Shown one piece after another: positions 1-11,640 of a DNA stretch of 64,000 nucleotides. A model generated the notes under the pieces. The model was not told the DNA's origin, did no database searches, and saw only the letters and a program-made list of their open reading frames with translations. How positions within the stretch are numbered: the first letter of the stretch is position 1; every line of letters starts with the position of its first letter. The translations under genes were made by a program, and so were the position numbers. The DNA comes from Symbiodinium natans (lineage: Eukaryota; Sar; Dinophyceae; Suessiales; Symbiodiniaceae): positions 1,045,147 to 1,109,146 of the forward strand of contig CAJNDS010002102.1 in assembly GCA_905221605.1 (NCBI GenBank), written 5' to 3'.

Positions 1-2272
1 GTAAGACATGCGCCAGCCCAACGCAGGGAGGAGGATCAGGGGCCGAGGGAGCCAGGATTTTGAAACAATCCTTGAACAACACGCCAGGCCCCCTTTCCCC
101 GTTACCCTGTTGAACTGAAGTGCTGCAAACAATTTGTTCTCTCTTCCTTCAAGGGTGGAAGGCCCCCCAGAGAAAGATGTCTCTTTCTTGTCTGGGATCA
201 GGCCATGGTTGCCTCTCCCCCTCAACCCGAATCCCCCGTCTCCAACTCCTGAAATCCCTCCTCCCATCCCCCCGACATCTGGAACTTCTACTTTCGCTGA
301 CTGCACAAAAGGTGCTACCTCATGCGGGCAGCATCTTATGTCAGCCATGTCTCCCTCTTTTTTGTTTTTTCTTCTTCTTCTGCTGGCTGGGGATGACGGG
401 TGCCCCCACCCCCACCCACGAGCAAGGTGCGCCGTGTCACGTGGTCCCAGTGAGACTTCCAACGTAAGGAGTTCCCCCCCATACAGCGCCAGTTGCAATC
501 ATGCAGCGAGGTGTTGACACCAGACCCTCTCTCTTGCTTTTTTTGTTCCTCTCATTCTTTCTTTATCTATCTTTCTGGGGGGCTGGGGGCTGGCCCCGCG
601 CGCAATGTATTCCAGTCGGCGCGGTCAGTCCCTCTCTCGTTCTTTCTTTCTCTCTCCTTCCCTCTTACGCGTGACACAGCACATCTCTATACTCTTAAAA
701 CACCCAGCCAGCTCCTAACCTGTCGCCGAAATACTGTCACCAACTGCCTCATGGATGTAGACGTAGGGATGCGCCTCTCTCTGGACCACTGCGTTGGCAG
801 TAACATAGACCTGAGTCTCTTGTCACAAATAGCTTCCTTCGTCTCCTTCAACACAAACTATGATCAGCTTTTTGGTGACAATGTGATGTAGCAGGAACTA
901 TGCCGCAGAGAATGACTCATAAGGCTGGGTTTCGATGCCCCACTACAAGCACCGTTCAAGATGCTGAGCTCCGGGGCAACCCGAATTGGGCCTGCTCTGG
1001 GAAAAACTGTTCTTTCGCGTAGGGTCTAACTTGTCCCGACTCGTGGATACACGCATGAACCAGGATACAGACATGAACGCACGCTAAAGCAGAGACGCCT
1101 ACACCAATACTAACCATTGCCATTATACTAACGGCACATGATACAGCTTGCAATTGCCATGTGTTGTTGTCATTTGCAGACAAACAAAACCAAAAAAACA
1201 ACGAACTTACAAACATACATACGCACATCATAAACACCTACAAAAAGTGAGACACGTAAAGACGCAGCTACACATTGGTACGTGCATTGCATTACATGTT
1301 GTGCTGGTGCAAAGGCAAACGATATCAAAGGACCTCAGATGACCTCAGGCCCGAACCTGGTGCAGGAGCTCGGCCATCCTCCGTGGAGGATGAGTGGCCG
1401 CAAAGCGTGTTGTGTTGGCCAGGTCCGTCATAATACAGGCCACCTCCTGTAGGCAAAAGGAGGATCTATCTAAATCTTGCATTCCTTTGCACTCGAGCTT
1501 AAGACCCATTCAGTAGCGACCACCAGTCCGCGCAGTTGCACAACCATCATTGCACAGGTTCGATCACTTCATGCCAACGTTGTTTCCCAAAAGGTGCCAT
1601 GTCCTCGCAGTCAATGACATGGGGAACTTCAGGCTGGCGCAGGTACCGTCCGAATCCACGCGGAACGCACTGCGCAATCTTGCCCTTGACACTTTCGAAC
1701 ACCTTACTTTTCATGGCTTGCTCGGGGCAGCTCTAATTTTTACACCTTATGTTCCGAGCTTTGGACAACAAGCGTGGGCATTATACCTTCTCTTGAATCA
1801 TCCCAGTCTCCACCATCATCCTCACCCCGGCAAAGGGCCCCCAAATCATCCCGAGGCACAAATCTACAGGCTTGGGGGGGGGGGGTTCTGGAGGGCAGTA
1901 CCTCTTGCTCTCTTGCTTTCTTCTCCTTCTGGCCCGGGGGCTAGCAAAAGTACCCCCTAAAATGTACACCATGCACTTTTCTCTTGATGGGCAGGGGCAG
2001 CTTGCAATTGACTACAACAATACCTATTCCTTGCGGGAGGTATGTGAGGTATTCGGGTTGGAACTCTCTGGTCCACCTTGCAAGTTCCAGAACTCTTTAG
2101 CTCACGCCCAGGTTCAAGCTTTGACGAGAGGTCTGCGTGGATGTTGACCTCACATCATAGGGCTTTGTGCACAGTGTTCCTGAGTTCCTTATGCGTTAAG
2201 GGAGCGGTGGCTCAGTGAGCCCTCCAAACTTCAAGCCCAGCGAAGGCAGGCGAAGGGGGGCACCCAAACGAC
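1..2272. other. Gene-poor DNA
   Basis: Pyrimidine-rich at 340-700, otherwise plain. Open frames are short and overlap on both strands. Nothing else is supported. Confidence 0.5.
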
Positions 2273-2321
2273 ACCTAAACCCTACAGTAAACCCTAAACC
2301 CTAAACCCTAAACCCTAAACC
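2273..2321 (+). repeat. Interstitial telomere-like repeat (CCCTAAA)
   Basis: Several CCCTAAA units with variants at the left side. Confidence 0.8.
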
Positions 2322-2784
2322 CATTTTAAGCCGGGCAGCCATGAGTCGACAGGAAAGTGGGTTACCATCTGCGTCCAGGATCACGGCATCACCTGACTTC
2401 CAACAGGGCAAAAGTGGTCATGAGCACTGCCCTGCTATGGCAGCTGTAGTTCGAAGCGGTTTCAAAGCCCATTTCGGGGAACCAGTGACCTTGAAACCCC
2501 ATGGAAAAACCCCCCCAAAACTTGTATGAATTCCAGGCGGCGGCAGCGTGAGGAGTGTTGTGCCAGCAGCGCCGCGCGCTGCGAAACTGGGGCCGTGCGG
2601 AGCCGGCGAAAGAGCGCAGCCTGGGAGTACACCCCTCAACCATGTGTAGATCAGGCCTCCAAACGCTCAAGCCTAATTTTTTGTGCGGAGAAGTACTTAA
2701 ATTTAAACCAGCGGTCGAGAGCAGATCTCCGAAAGTGGCTGTTGGCCGCTTGTGTTGCGGGCAAAGTGCAGGAGTCCGCTCAAC

Positions 2785-2863
2785 ATATGGGGGTTTACGA
2801 AAATCGGGGACCCTAATGTAGACCCACCAAAGAAAGGATCCCCTATATCGTAAACCCCTATAT
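2785..2863. repeat. Imperfect inverted repeat around GGGGTTTACG
   Basis: The arms at 2785-2811 and 2836-2863 share GGGGTTTACGA and GGGGA blocks in inverted orientation, with mismatches between them. It may be a decayed miniature element. Confidence 0.35.
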
Positions 2864-3045
2864 TTCCCTGACCCTCTTCGTGCAAAAGTGTGACTGTGAC
2901 ATGCTGGCGGCTTCCGGTGGCTTATGGCTTATGGACATTCAAATCTAGGAATGGGGGGAGGATCGCAAACCCGGCGCATACATGTCCGGCTGTGGGAATC
3001 TACACCCGCGATGCCTCATGTCAACTTCAACATAGATGCGAAAAG

Positions 3046-3155
3046 CTCTCTCTCTCTCTCTCCCTCGCGCTCTCTCTCTCTCTCTCTGCACGCTTAGCCC
3101 CCCCCTAAGGGAGAGCTGCCCCGGAGGGCGCGCTCTCTCTCCCGCTCTCTCTCTC

Positions 3156-3210
<55 letters not shown>

Positions 3211-3216
3211 CGCTCT
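3046..3216 (+). repeat. CT microsatellite in two blocks
   Basis: CT-rich runs at 3046-3087 and 3132-3216 separated by 44 bp of unique sequence that ends in the same style. Confidence 0.95.
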
Positions 3217-5849
3217 GTGCACAGGTCCGTAGGCAAAATCGCAGACCTCAGACGAAAACACCACCAATTGCAACTTGGCCACATGGGCCTCCGATACTAC
3301 ACTGGGCATGAGGACCAGCACGCTCCTACATCGCAAGATGGGCAGTTTGCTGTTCCTAGTCCTCCATACGCGGAGAAAGGTTCAAATCGCCCCGCAAGTT
3401 TCAAAGGGCACCTAGCCACCTCTCTCAGCTCGGACTTCCATTCTCCTGCCAATCAGCGAATCCGGCTCGTAGCGGAGCATCTCACAAAGCCTCATCTCAG
3501 CGTAGTTTTGGGTCGCAGAGATTCATCTTACGTAGCCTTGATTTGTGCCACTTGGCGAAGCTGTGCTTGCAGCTGGCAAGGTGAAAAATGGAATGAAGAG
3601 ATATTCTCAGTCCAATCAAGAGATCGACCGCTATTAACAACAACTGCGAGACATGTTTTTCTCCAAAAGAGCTCGTGCTGAAACAACCCACGTGTGTATG
3701 AGCGTCAGGTGTTGATCTGCTATATCTCTTCCAATTGGAGTGTGCAATGAGAGCGCTTATAAGTTGCGATGGCCTCGGAAGCAGTTCGTTGGGCTGTCCA
3801 GCTTCCGCTTCTTGGATAAAGCCGTTTGTGAGCACAAGACTATCTGCGTGTCCTCCCTGTGCTGCAAGGAGGAGGTATGGAACTGTTTGTTTGGGAGTCG
3901 TTGTACATCATAAGGGTTCAAAGAGATGCATACAAGAAGCTTCGGAGTGGCAAAATTACTTGGGACTCTGCGGCCCACATGCTCAGTCTCGCCTTGTGCA
4001 GAAATTCAATTTGAGGAAGCGCCTGTCGCCAAGCAACTCCGGCTGAGCTTCTGTGATGACGAAGTCTGAGTCGCAGCGCAGGGAAACACTCCAGGATCTT
4101 TCTGCACTCCCGGGCCATGGAGAGGTAATAGGAGCCTGTGGCTGGGTGGCACGATGCCTCGTGCTTCGCATTAAGGGATCTGGCTTCCTGGCTCCAGCTG
4201 TCACAGTGACTTCAGGGCCACCTAGAATTGCCCATACATAGCCCTCGGCCCTGATCTTGAAAAAAACCGCTCCAAGCCTTCAACATGCCACATTCTGGCA
4301 GCCTGATCGTCAAGATGCAATGTGAACCCCTGCCCTGACTCCCAGGCCTTCTCTTTGCGCGGCCATTCTGCGGGCTGCTCCTTCAAAACACGGCACTGGA
4401 GCTTTGGAAAACCAACATAGGGGCAGCATGGGGCAGCTACCGGGCCCAGCTGTGCCCTCATATCCCCTCGCCTGGTATGAGTTGTAAGTTATACGTTTTC
4501 GTGGGAAGTAGCAGAGGCCTACCACCTGCCTGAAGCTGCAGCTGTCGAAGCCACGTCTGCCGGAAGACCCGTTTTAGAAGCCATCGCAATGCCTGCAGAC
4601 AAGAAGGATCTTGGGGGGCGGCCCGAGACTCGCTCTACAAAAAACAGTGTCTACACCAATCTAGAACAACTTAACGGGACAAGCAGCATCCATCAAAGAG
4701 CTCGACAAAACCTCCTGAGTGGCTCAGGAGGGACACTGTTTTAAACGGAGGACTGACGCGGAGAGGTAGTCGCGGTTCGGAAACTCAGGCTCCCTGGCCT
4801 TTTTGCGCACCCCTCGACAGCCTCTCGGTCATCTCGGATTGTGGCCCAAAACTCTCTTTCCCCATCATGCATGTATAAAAATATGCATATTGAAATATTT
4901 ATGCCTCCCTCTTTGCTGTATCTCTTGATCTATGTGTTCACTTAACGTACAGCTGGGCTCATGGCCGCCCTGGCTGCATCCAAGCCTCGACCAAAGCCAT
5001 GGTCGTCTTGGCCGGCCACTTGGCGATTGGACCGTGGAGCCGCTCGGACCTTTGATGAAACGCCAGGGGAACACCGAAAAGATTAGGGTTTCAACGTTGC
5101 GCTTAGGGTTATTTGTAGGGATGCAATACGTCCACACTGTGGGCTTAGAATTTCTAGGGACCATTGTGTCCGTTTGCCCCGCCTCACGTGTGATGACATG
5201 CTGAAAAGCATGAAAAAACATGTTGGCATGGTTGACAACTGCGTTCTCGTCGTGTGTTGCTTTTGTGAAACGACTACCACAACCTCGATGTTGTTGCGCG
5301 GTCTGACGTCTGCTTTGCTTTTTTGCTTTCGACGTTATACGCAGATTATGTTCTGGATGTGCATCACCCAAAAAAGCAGGAAAAGCTCGACACTTGAAGA
5401 TTTCTCGGTTAGGTCGCAGTGCTTGGTTCGTCTATCTTCAGGATTCTGGATGGGCAGGACCCTTTACAGAGGCTGCATTCTTCACCCTAGCAGCAAGTCC
5501 ATCTGACTGAACAGCTCTTGTGGATTTTGGCTTGACTCCGTCTTCGTATCGTCTACTGGACTCATCAGACCCCCAAAAGGCCTGGATGAGCCCACAGGGC
5601 AACGTCAAACAGAGGTGACCATGAACATATCCTCGCGCCATTCGTGTGGTGGGGACATGCGTGCTCTAGCCATTTTAGCGACCTGGGCAGGGCAAATGGA
5701 AATGATGGATTTAAGTTCTCAGGATGATGGATTTAAGTTCTCAGGCAAGTCAAGCGGCATCGGGAGCAAGAGCCACAACCCAATCCTGCCCTGATTGACG
5801 CCAACTGCGGACGACACGCAAGCATGTCCAACATGCAGCCCATGTTGAA
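3217..5849. other. Gene-poor DNA
   Basis: No recognised protein. Frames such as 4865-5371 minus and 3217-3681 plus overlap open frames on the other strand. Confidence 0.5.
5699..5745 (+). repeat. Two-copy tandem duplication
   Basis: A segment of about 23 bp containing GATGGATTTAAGTTCTCAGG occurs twice in tandem. Confidence 0.85.
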
Positions 5850-5877
5850 CCCCCCCCCCCCCCCCCCCCCCCCCCCC
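5850..5877 (+). repeat. Poly-C tract, 28 bases
   Basis: Uninterrupted C run; other C or G runs of 14 or more are at 10630, 10810, 16970, 22324, 56276 and 63784. Confidence 0.95.
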
Positions 5878-6368
5878 ATGCTCGTATGCATGAAGCCTTG
5901 CTCCTAACTTTCATAAGGTCTTCTTCGCTTTTTTCTCGGGCTCTCACTTGACCCCCACTCGCGTCTCCAAGCAGCAGAACTTCGGGAACTTGGGAGTGGC
6001 CCGGTACCCTGTAGACACTGTAGACCCTGAACTCTGAACCTTCCTAACCCTACACCCAGAACGTCCCTACCCCAAGCCCTAAACATCGCTGCAGAGCCCC
6101 AACCACTAAACCCCTCAACCCTAAACACTGAAGCAAACGAGACAGCCGGAGGGTTCAGAAGGCACCCGCTGCGCCGGGCTTGATGGGCCGGTCTTCGGGG
6201 CCTTTTCGACCTTAGATTCTTAGAGTATGGGTTTATAGGGTTTAGGGTGATCGTATATATAATATAGAATTTTTCTCATCAAGACTACATACTCTATATC
6301 CTGCAAACAAAGCATATATAATATAGAATATATGGAATGTAGAATATAGAACATACAATGTATCATGT

Positions 6369-6414
<46 letters not shown>

Positions 6415-7846
6415 AAAGATATATTGCTGATAAGATCTGCGATACAGTATATGGTATAGAATAGATCATCAGCGTTTTAATCATAGGGTTTAGGGTGTTT
6501 ACAGGCTTTGCTTTTGCCACCTGCCCAGCCGCCTTTTTCATGCCACCGGGGCTACTGCAGAGGAAAGCTGACACCAACATCCACGCTTTGCCCTAGTGTT
6601 TAGGGCTTTGCTTGGTGTCTTCTCGATTGTGTGTGTGTGTGTGTCATCCCTGCACAGGGGTCATGCTAACCTGTATCGTCCGCATCGTTCCACTTGTATC
6701 GGAATTCAAAAGGGTTTAGGGCCAGTTTTGGGATTAGATGATGGCCCCGTCTTCTGGCTACAGGTATTTTGAGGGGAGCACTGTTCATCCAAGGGAAGCC
6801 CAGGCGAGCCCAGTTGAGAGAACTGCCAGGTTGGCTCCAACAACAAGTTGGGCTCCTTCAGGTTTTTCTATATTTTTTTTAAGGGCGGGGGGAGGGGGGG
6901 GATGGGTTTAGGGGGTGAGGTTGGAGCTGCATGAGGGTCATGTTGCGCGGAGCCCTTACAAACAGAGAGTGGATCAAGCTTGTCTTGCCGAGAACTGAAG
7001 TTCCACCCTCGCCGACCTTATTATTGCGCTGCTCTATCTTGGAAACACAAGACGGGTGGAACCGGCATCAGGGCTGCATATGCCTGCTGATCAAGATCTC
7101 TCTCTCGAAAACCTCCAGGAAAGCTTGGCTACTGGCCATGTGCCATTTTCTCCTCGACGCTGTGAGAGTAGAGCACGCAGTCAGATGCTGACACTGCTTG
7201 ACGCAAAAAGTTTCGCACCCCGCCTGCTTTTCGTGGGCTTTCTTCGCCTGCAATCGGCATGCTGCATCTCTGTGGTCTGAATTTGGGGGCCTTAAACGTT
7301 AAACTCAACCTGAATTCTAAACCCTACACTCTTCTGCAGAGGGTTGTAAACAACTCAAACTTAGTTCACAGCATAGGGGTCTACGGAGTCCTAGGAATGT
7401 ATTCTTGCGGATTCGTGATGGAGGGTTTAGGTGGTTTCGGGGCGTAGGGCAGAGGTCCTGGCAAGAGGCCGTTGTGGTCACTACAGTCGCTTGTTTGAGA
7501 ACCTCCATATCCCATGGCGGGTTCCCCGACCACATGTTCGGGGGAGCCTTCTTGTATACGTGCTTAGGTCGGCTTTGGATTCCGATTGCAGCTTAAGACT
7601 GCATTGCTGGTGAAGTGCCCGAAGGTCAAAGCAAGACGCAGACATTCTTCTGCGACTCTTTTGTCATCCGTGTCTCTACAGAGCGTTTCCAGAGTCATCG
7701 GAGTCAAGTTGTAATGTGGAGATGTTCATGTCGTTTTGTTGGTTGGGGCTGCAGATGGCTGCAGCACAATGCACTCGGACAATTTTGAATTGTGTGTGTG
7801 TGTGTGTGCAGGTTTCGGCTCAGAGTTATGGCCGCATGAACCCGAG
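5878..7846. other. Gene-poor DNA with degenerate telomere-like traces
   Basis: Scattered CCCTAAAC and GGGTTTAGGG words (6010-6130, 6230-6250, 6480-6500, 6710-6720, 6900-6915, 7315-7330) and an AT-rich core. No gene recognised. Confidence 0.5.
6371..6412 (+). repeat. TA microsatellite
   Basis: About 20 perfect AT units in a wider AT-rich segment (6250-6470). Confidence 0.95.
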
Positions 7847-7998
7847 ACACACACACACACACCCACCCACCCACCCACCCACGCACGCACGCACGCACGC
7901 GCACGCACGCGCACGCACGCGCACGCACGCGCACACGCACACGCACACGCACACGCACGCGCACACGCACACGCACACGCACACGCACACGCACACGC
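7847..7998 (+). repeat. Compound CA / ACCC / GCAC microsatellite
   Basis: Blocks of CA, ACCC, ACGC, GCACGCAC and GCACAC units in sequence. Thr-His or Ala-His frames and their reverse are repeat artefacts. Confidence 0.95.
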
Positions 7999-9334
7999 CA
8001 CCTCTGAACCATAAACCCTCAGTCTTTTGACCGGTTGCTCACAATCTCAAGCCGCCGGACACTGGGTATGTAGGCATCAGAGGTCATCCATGTGGATTAA
8101 AGTCCATAACGATTGGAACTGGGAATCATTACGCAGGGGCACTGCAGCAATAACAGCTGGCCTTCACGGCCTCAACCGGGACAGCTTGCTTAACCTGAAC
8201 ATGGGATGCTGCTGCGCAACTCCAAACATGAGGGCTGGTCATAAAGGCATTGGGCCCGAAACAGCACATCTATGTGGTAACTTCTTCAACTTAGGGTTGC
8301 CACTTTATAGTATTTTGGGCACCCAGGAAGGTACCACAATTTAGAGAACTGGCCATGTGCCGAGAGCCCGTGCTGCAAAACGTCTTAAAGGCTGTCAGCT
8401 CTAAGGCCGGCACTGCATTGAACACCTGGAGGCACCCGACGGCTCCCAAAGGGTTTACAGGGTTTAGCAAGTGAATTGCCTACTCATCTTGCCCCCAACG
8501 CCGTGGGCCTTCAACGGTGTGGAAGGGCTTAAGCTTTCTTAGGGGGCCGAAGCCCTGCGCAACGTTGCGTCCCCCCTCCCTCAGAAACTCCGCACAGGGC
8601 CCCTCGAGTCCCCAACCGCTTCCTGGGCACACGCGGCTTGTGCCCCACTTCACTAGGCACGGCGCCTGCTTCTGTTACACAAGCTTGCCGTGAGCTACCA
8701 CCACCCTTTACACCACCCTTTACAAAAGAATCATCGTCGCACACATTGTGCCGCTGGCGCCTTCCTCTTCTCCTGGAAGACCTTCTGGCAGATCCCCAAG
8801 TGCCTCTCCAGGGCCGAGATCCTTCGGAAGTTGTATGCTCAACAGGGCCAAAGTCAAGAGAATAAATCCAAGATCAGAATGACTCGCCAGTACCTTTTGG
8901 CCAAACATCCTTTGGCGCATGCAAGAAACGACAGATACACAGCACTGCCACTGCGAGATTCAAGATTTCGTTGTCCTGAAGGTGCGGCCGCAATGGGAGC
9001 AAGGAGCCATCGGCTCGGAAGGGGCCTCTGACGAAAGGACATGTCTCTGTCCGGAACTGCCAACTGTGCTGTTCGGCTGCGCGTCGCTTTGAGAGAAAGC
9101 TGTGCTGGCCTCCTCAGGCATGGCCCCAGCGGCAGCGAAGCCTGGGCCATTTGCCTGGTGCGGAGCATGGCTGGACCAAGCCACTACACCTTGCCTCCAT
9201 CACTGCGCATGGATGGTGGCGCGCGGCATGCTCCAGTTCACGATTAACGATGTGGGTCTCAAGCGCAAGTTTCCGGCACTGGCCCCGGTCACACGCAGCC
9301 AGTGTCACAGTCGCACAGTCTGCGCGTGGTGTGT

Positions 9335-9337
<3 letters not shown>

Positions 9338-9365
<28 letters not shown>
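9338..9365 (+). repeat. GT microsatellite
   Basis: About 14 GT units. Confidence 0.9.
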
Positions 9366-9504
9366 CCTTTCTTTCCCGGCAAAAAAACACTTGCACCTTT
9401 GATGGAACACGTGTTCCCCAACAGGACCAGCTCTACACAACATGCATGAGCATGCGCTGCAGAGCTTAACTGCCCTCTATTTAGAACATCAGAACACCAG
9501 ATCC

Positions 9505-9612
9505 CGGTTCTTGTACCTTCGGTCCTGGCTCTCAACCCGTGATGCACCTGCGCAGCGGTGCCCGGAAGAGCTGGTGAGCTCGGCCGACGGGTCGCAGGCA
9601 CCTGCAACGAGC
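9505..9612 (+). repeat. Dispersed repeat, copy A (uninterrupted)
   Basis: Runs from CGGTTCTTGTACCTTC to GCACCTGCAACGAGC and matches 10829-11034. This copy has no telomere-like DNA inside. Confidence 0.7.
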
Positions 9613-10809
9613 TTTTTATGATTTCGTGTACTGTGCTCAATGACATGCCCGTGATGTAATTAAGCTGCCACGGCGTGGCAGGTACATGCTCGACCGTAGG
9701 AAGTGGACTGTTTCAGCAGAAATTCACTTGACCACCCTGCCACCTGAACATCGCAGCTAAGACACTTATAAGAGTGGCACTGCATGCCAACTATGGTCCA
9801 AACAAAGAAACCGACATGCAGCAACCATGCCGCTCGGTTGCGGTCTTTTTATGGCGCACCAATTCGCGCACGCGAAGGAAAGATTCGCACTGCCCGGACG
9901 GACTGGATTTGCGCACACAATAGCGGTCTCGCGCACTTCGCATTTCACGCACTTGATTGCCTTGAGGCGCTTTGCAGCAAAGCCCAGCGGCCATCCCACA
10001 TGCGCAAAATCTGTAAGAACAAACCGGATATCTTTCACTGAGTAGCAGCCGACTTCAAAGGTGTCCAGAAGCCGGCTTCCCTTTCCAAGCAAGCAAAGCT
10101 GAGACAAAGGCTCAGACAAGCTTATCTTCTTGAAGTCTTCCCGGCTTCCTATTGAAGTAAAGCACAGCTGGACATGGAAAATGATCCCTTTTCATCCCGC
10201 GTTTTCAACTTCAGCAACCCAATGCCACACTGCATTGGAACCTAGTAGAACTGAACTGGTCGTTTGCCGCGCGAACGGGTGTCTGTTTGGGGTTTGTTCG
10301 TTGGAAAGTGTAGAAGGGGATTGTCTGTGCGAGCCCATGGGCAAAAACACTGCGAGCTTACGATACTTCAGGACTTTGGAGGAGTCGATGTCTTGGTAGG
10401 CAGCATAGACATGTAACATGCAAGGGGGATCACAATCAGCGGGGATAAAAGGGTGAGTTTACTCTGCGTGGAGGGCAAAAAAAGTGCTGTACTCTTGTCG
10501 AATTGTTCTACGCGCTCTCCGGTGTTTCTCTGCGGTGCGTCAGGGGCTTGTCGAATGCCTAGGAGCGTACCACGGAAACGAGACCTGGGTTGTTGACCAA
10601 GTAAGGTGCTGATGCATCTATGTAATTAACCCCCCCCCCCCCCGCCACCCACCCCATCCCTTCAGACGACCACGATGGGACCTAAACTCAGAATCACTTC
10701 TCACTGCTCCCATTCAGGAAGGCGCGTGCGCGCGACCGCTAAGCAGCCCCGCCCTGCAGAGCTTCGGCACTGACACAGGTCGTCAGTCAGTCAGAACATC
10801 ATGCATCTG

Positions 10810-10829
10810 CCCCCCCCCCCCCCCCCCCC
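10810..10829 (+). repeat. Poly-C tract, 20 bases
   Basis: Immediately precedes dispersed repeat copy B. Confidence 0.9.
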
Positions 10830-11034
10830 GGTTCTTGTACCTTCGCTCCTGGCTCTTGATCCAGCCCCAAACCCTAAACTCTAAACCCTAAACCCCAAAC
10901 CCTAAACCCTAAACCCTAAACATCGCTAAACCCCAAACCCCAAAACCCTAAACCCTTAACCCTGATGCGCCTGGGCATTGGATCCCGGAAGAGCTGGTGA
11001 GCTCGGCCGACGAGCCACGGGCACCTGCAGCGAC
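10829..11034 (+). repeat. Dispersed repeat, copy B (interrupted by CCCTAAA repeats)
   Basis: Both ends match copy A at 9505-9612 (GGTTCTTGTACCTTC, GAGCTGGTGAGCTCGGCCGACG), but about 100 bp of CCCTAAA-like repeats lie in the middle (10864-10963). Confidence 0.7.
10864..10963 (+). repeat. Interstitial telomere-like repeat (CCCTAAA, degenerate)
   Basis: About 100 bp of CCCTAAA units with CCCCAAA and other variants, lying inside dispersed repeat copy B. Confidence 0.8.
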
Positions 11035-11069
11035 CGAAGGGCTTCCTTGCCAACACCTCGCTTCCAAGG

Positions 11070-11260
11070 GCTGTCTTATAGGGGTTTTAGAGGGGTAAAG
11101 AGGGTGTTACAGGGTTTTAGAGTGTTTTTTTGGTAGGTTTTTTTTTAGTGTTTTACAGGGTCTTATAGGGTCATATAGGGTTGATAGGGTTTGTAGGGAT
11201 TAATTATAGGGTTCATAGGGTTGAAAGAGGGTTATAGGCTTTATAGGGTATCTAGGATAA
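11070..11260 (+). repeat. Degenerate TATAGGGTT-type repeat
   Basis: Loose tandem of TATAGGGTTTTA, CAGGGTTTTAG and CATAGGGTTGA variants; the G-rich strand is on plus. It faces the C-rich array that starts at 11386. Confidence 0.7.
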
Positions 11261-11385
11261 TCTAAGCACTTTCGCCCAAACACATGCGGCCGAAGGAAGA
11301 AGCCTGCCCAGTCTGTCGGCTGGCGGCTGGTACGGGCGGTGATGCAGGCCGCTCTTGGGCCTTAGTGCAGTCGCAAACCCCTAAA

Positions 11386-11484
11386 CCCTGTAAACCCTGT
11401 AAACCCTGTAAACCCTGTAAACCCTGTAAACCCTGTAAACCCTGTAAACCCTGTAAACCCTGTAAACCCTGTAAACCCTGTAAA
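11386..11484 (+). repeat. Perfect 9-bp tandem repeat CCCTGTAAA, 11 copies
   Basis: Exactly 99 bp, eleven identical units. It is a lengthened variant of the telomere-like CCCTAAA unit. The CKP-repeat open frame across it is not a gene. Confidence 0.9.
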
Positions 11485-11640
11485 CCCTAAACCCTATAAA
11501 CCCTTTAAACCCTATAAACCCTATAAACCCTATAAACCCTATACACCCTAAACCCTATAAACCCTATAAACCCTATAAACCCTATAAACCCTATAAACCC
11601 AAAACCCCATAAACCCTACGAACCCTGGACCCTAACCCTC
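11485..11640 (+). repeat. 9-bp tandem repeat CCCTATAAA and degenerate tail
   Basis: Continues directly from the CCCTGTAAA block, with about ten CCCTATAAA units and scattered variants, fading out near 11640. Confidence 0.85.

Larger units (their letters stand above)
7999..10809. other. Gene-poor DNA
   Basis: Apart from the GT run and dispersed repeat copy A, nothing assignable. CACCACCCTTTA is duplicated at about 8699-8722. Confidence 0.5.

Noticed and set aside
7704-8030. VRVRVR, ACACAC and THTHTH repeat frames
   Set aside because: Translations of the CA/GCAC microsatellite.
11284-11490. CKP-repeat protein
   Set aside because: Direct translation of the CCCTGTAAA tandem repeat.
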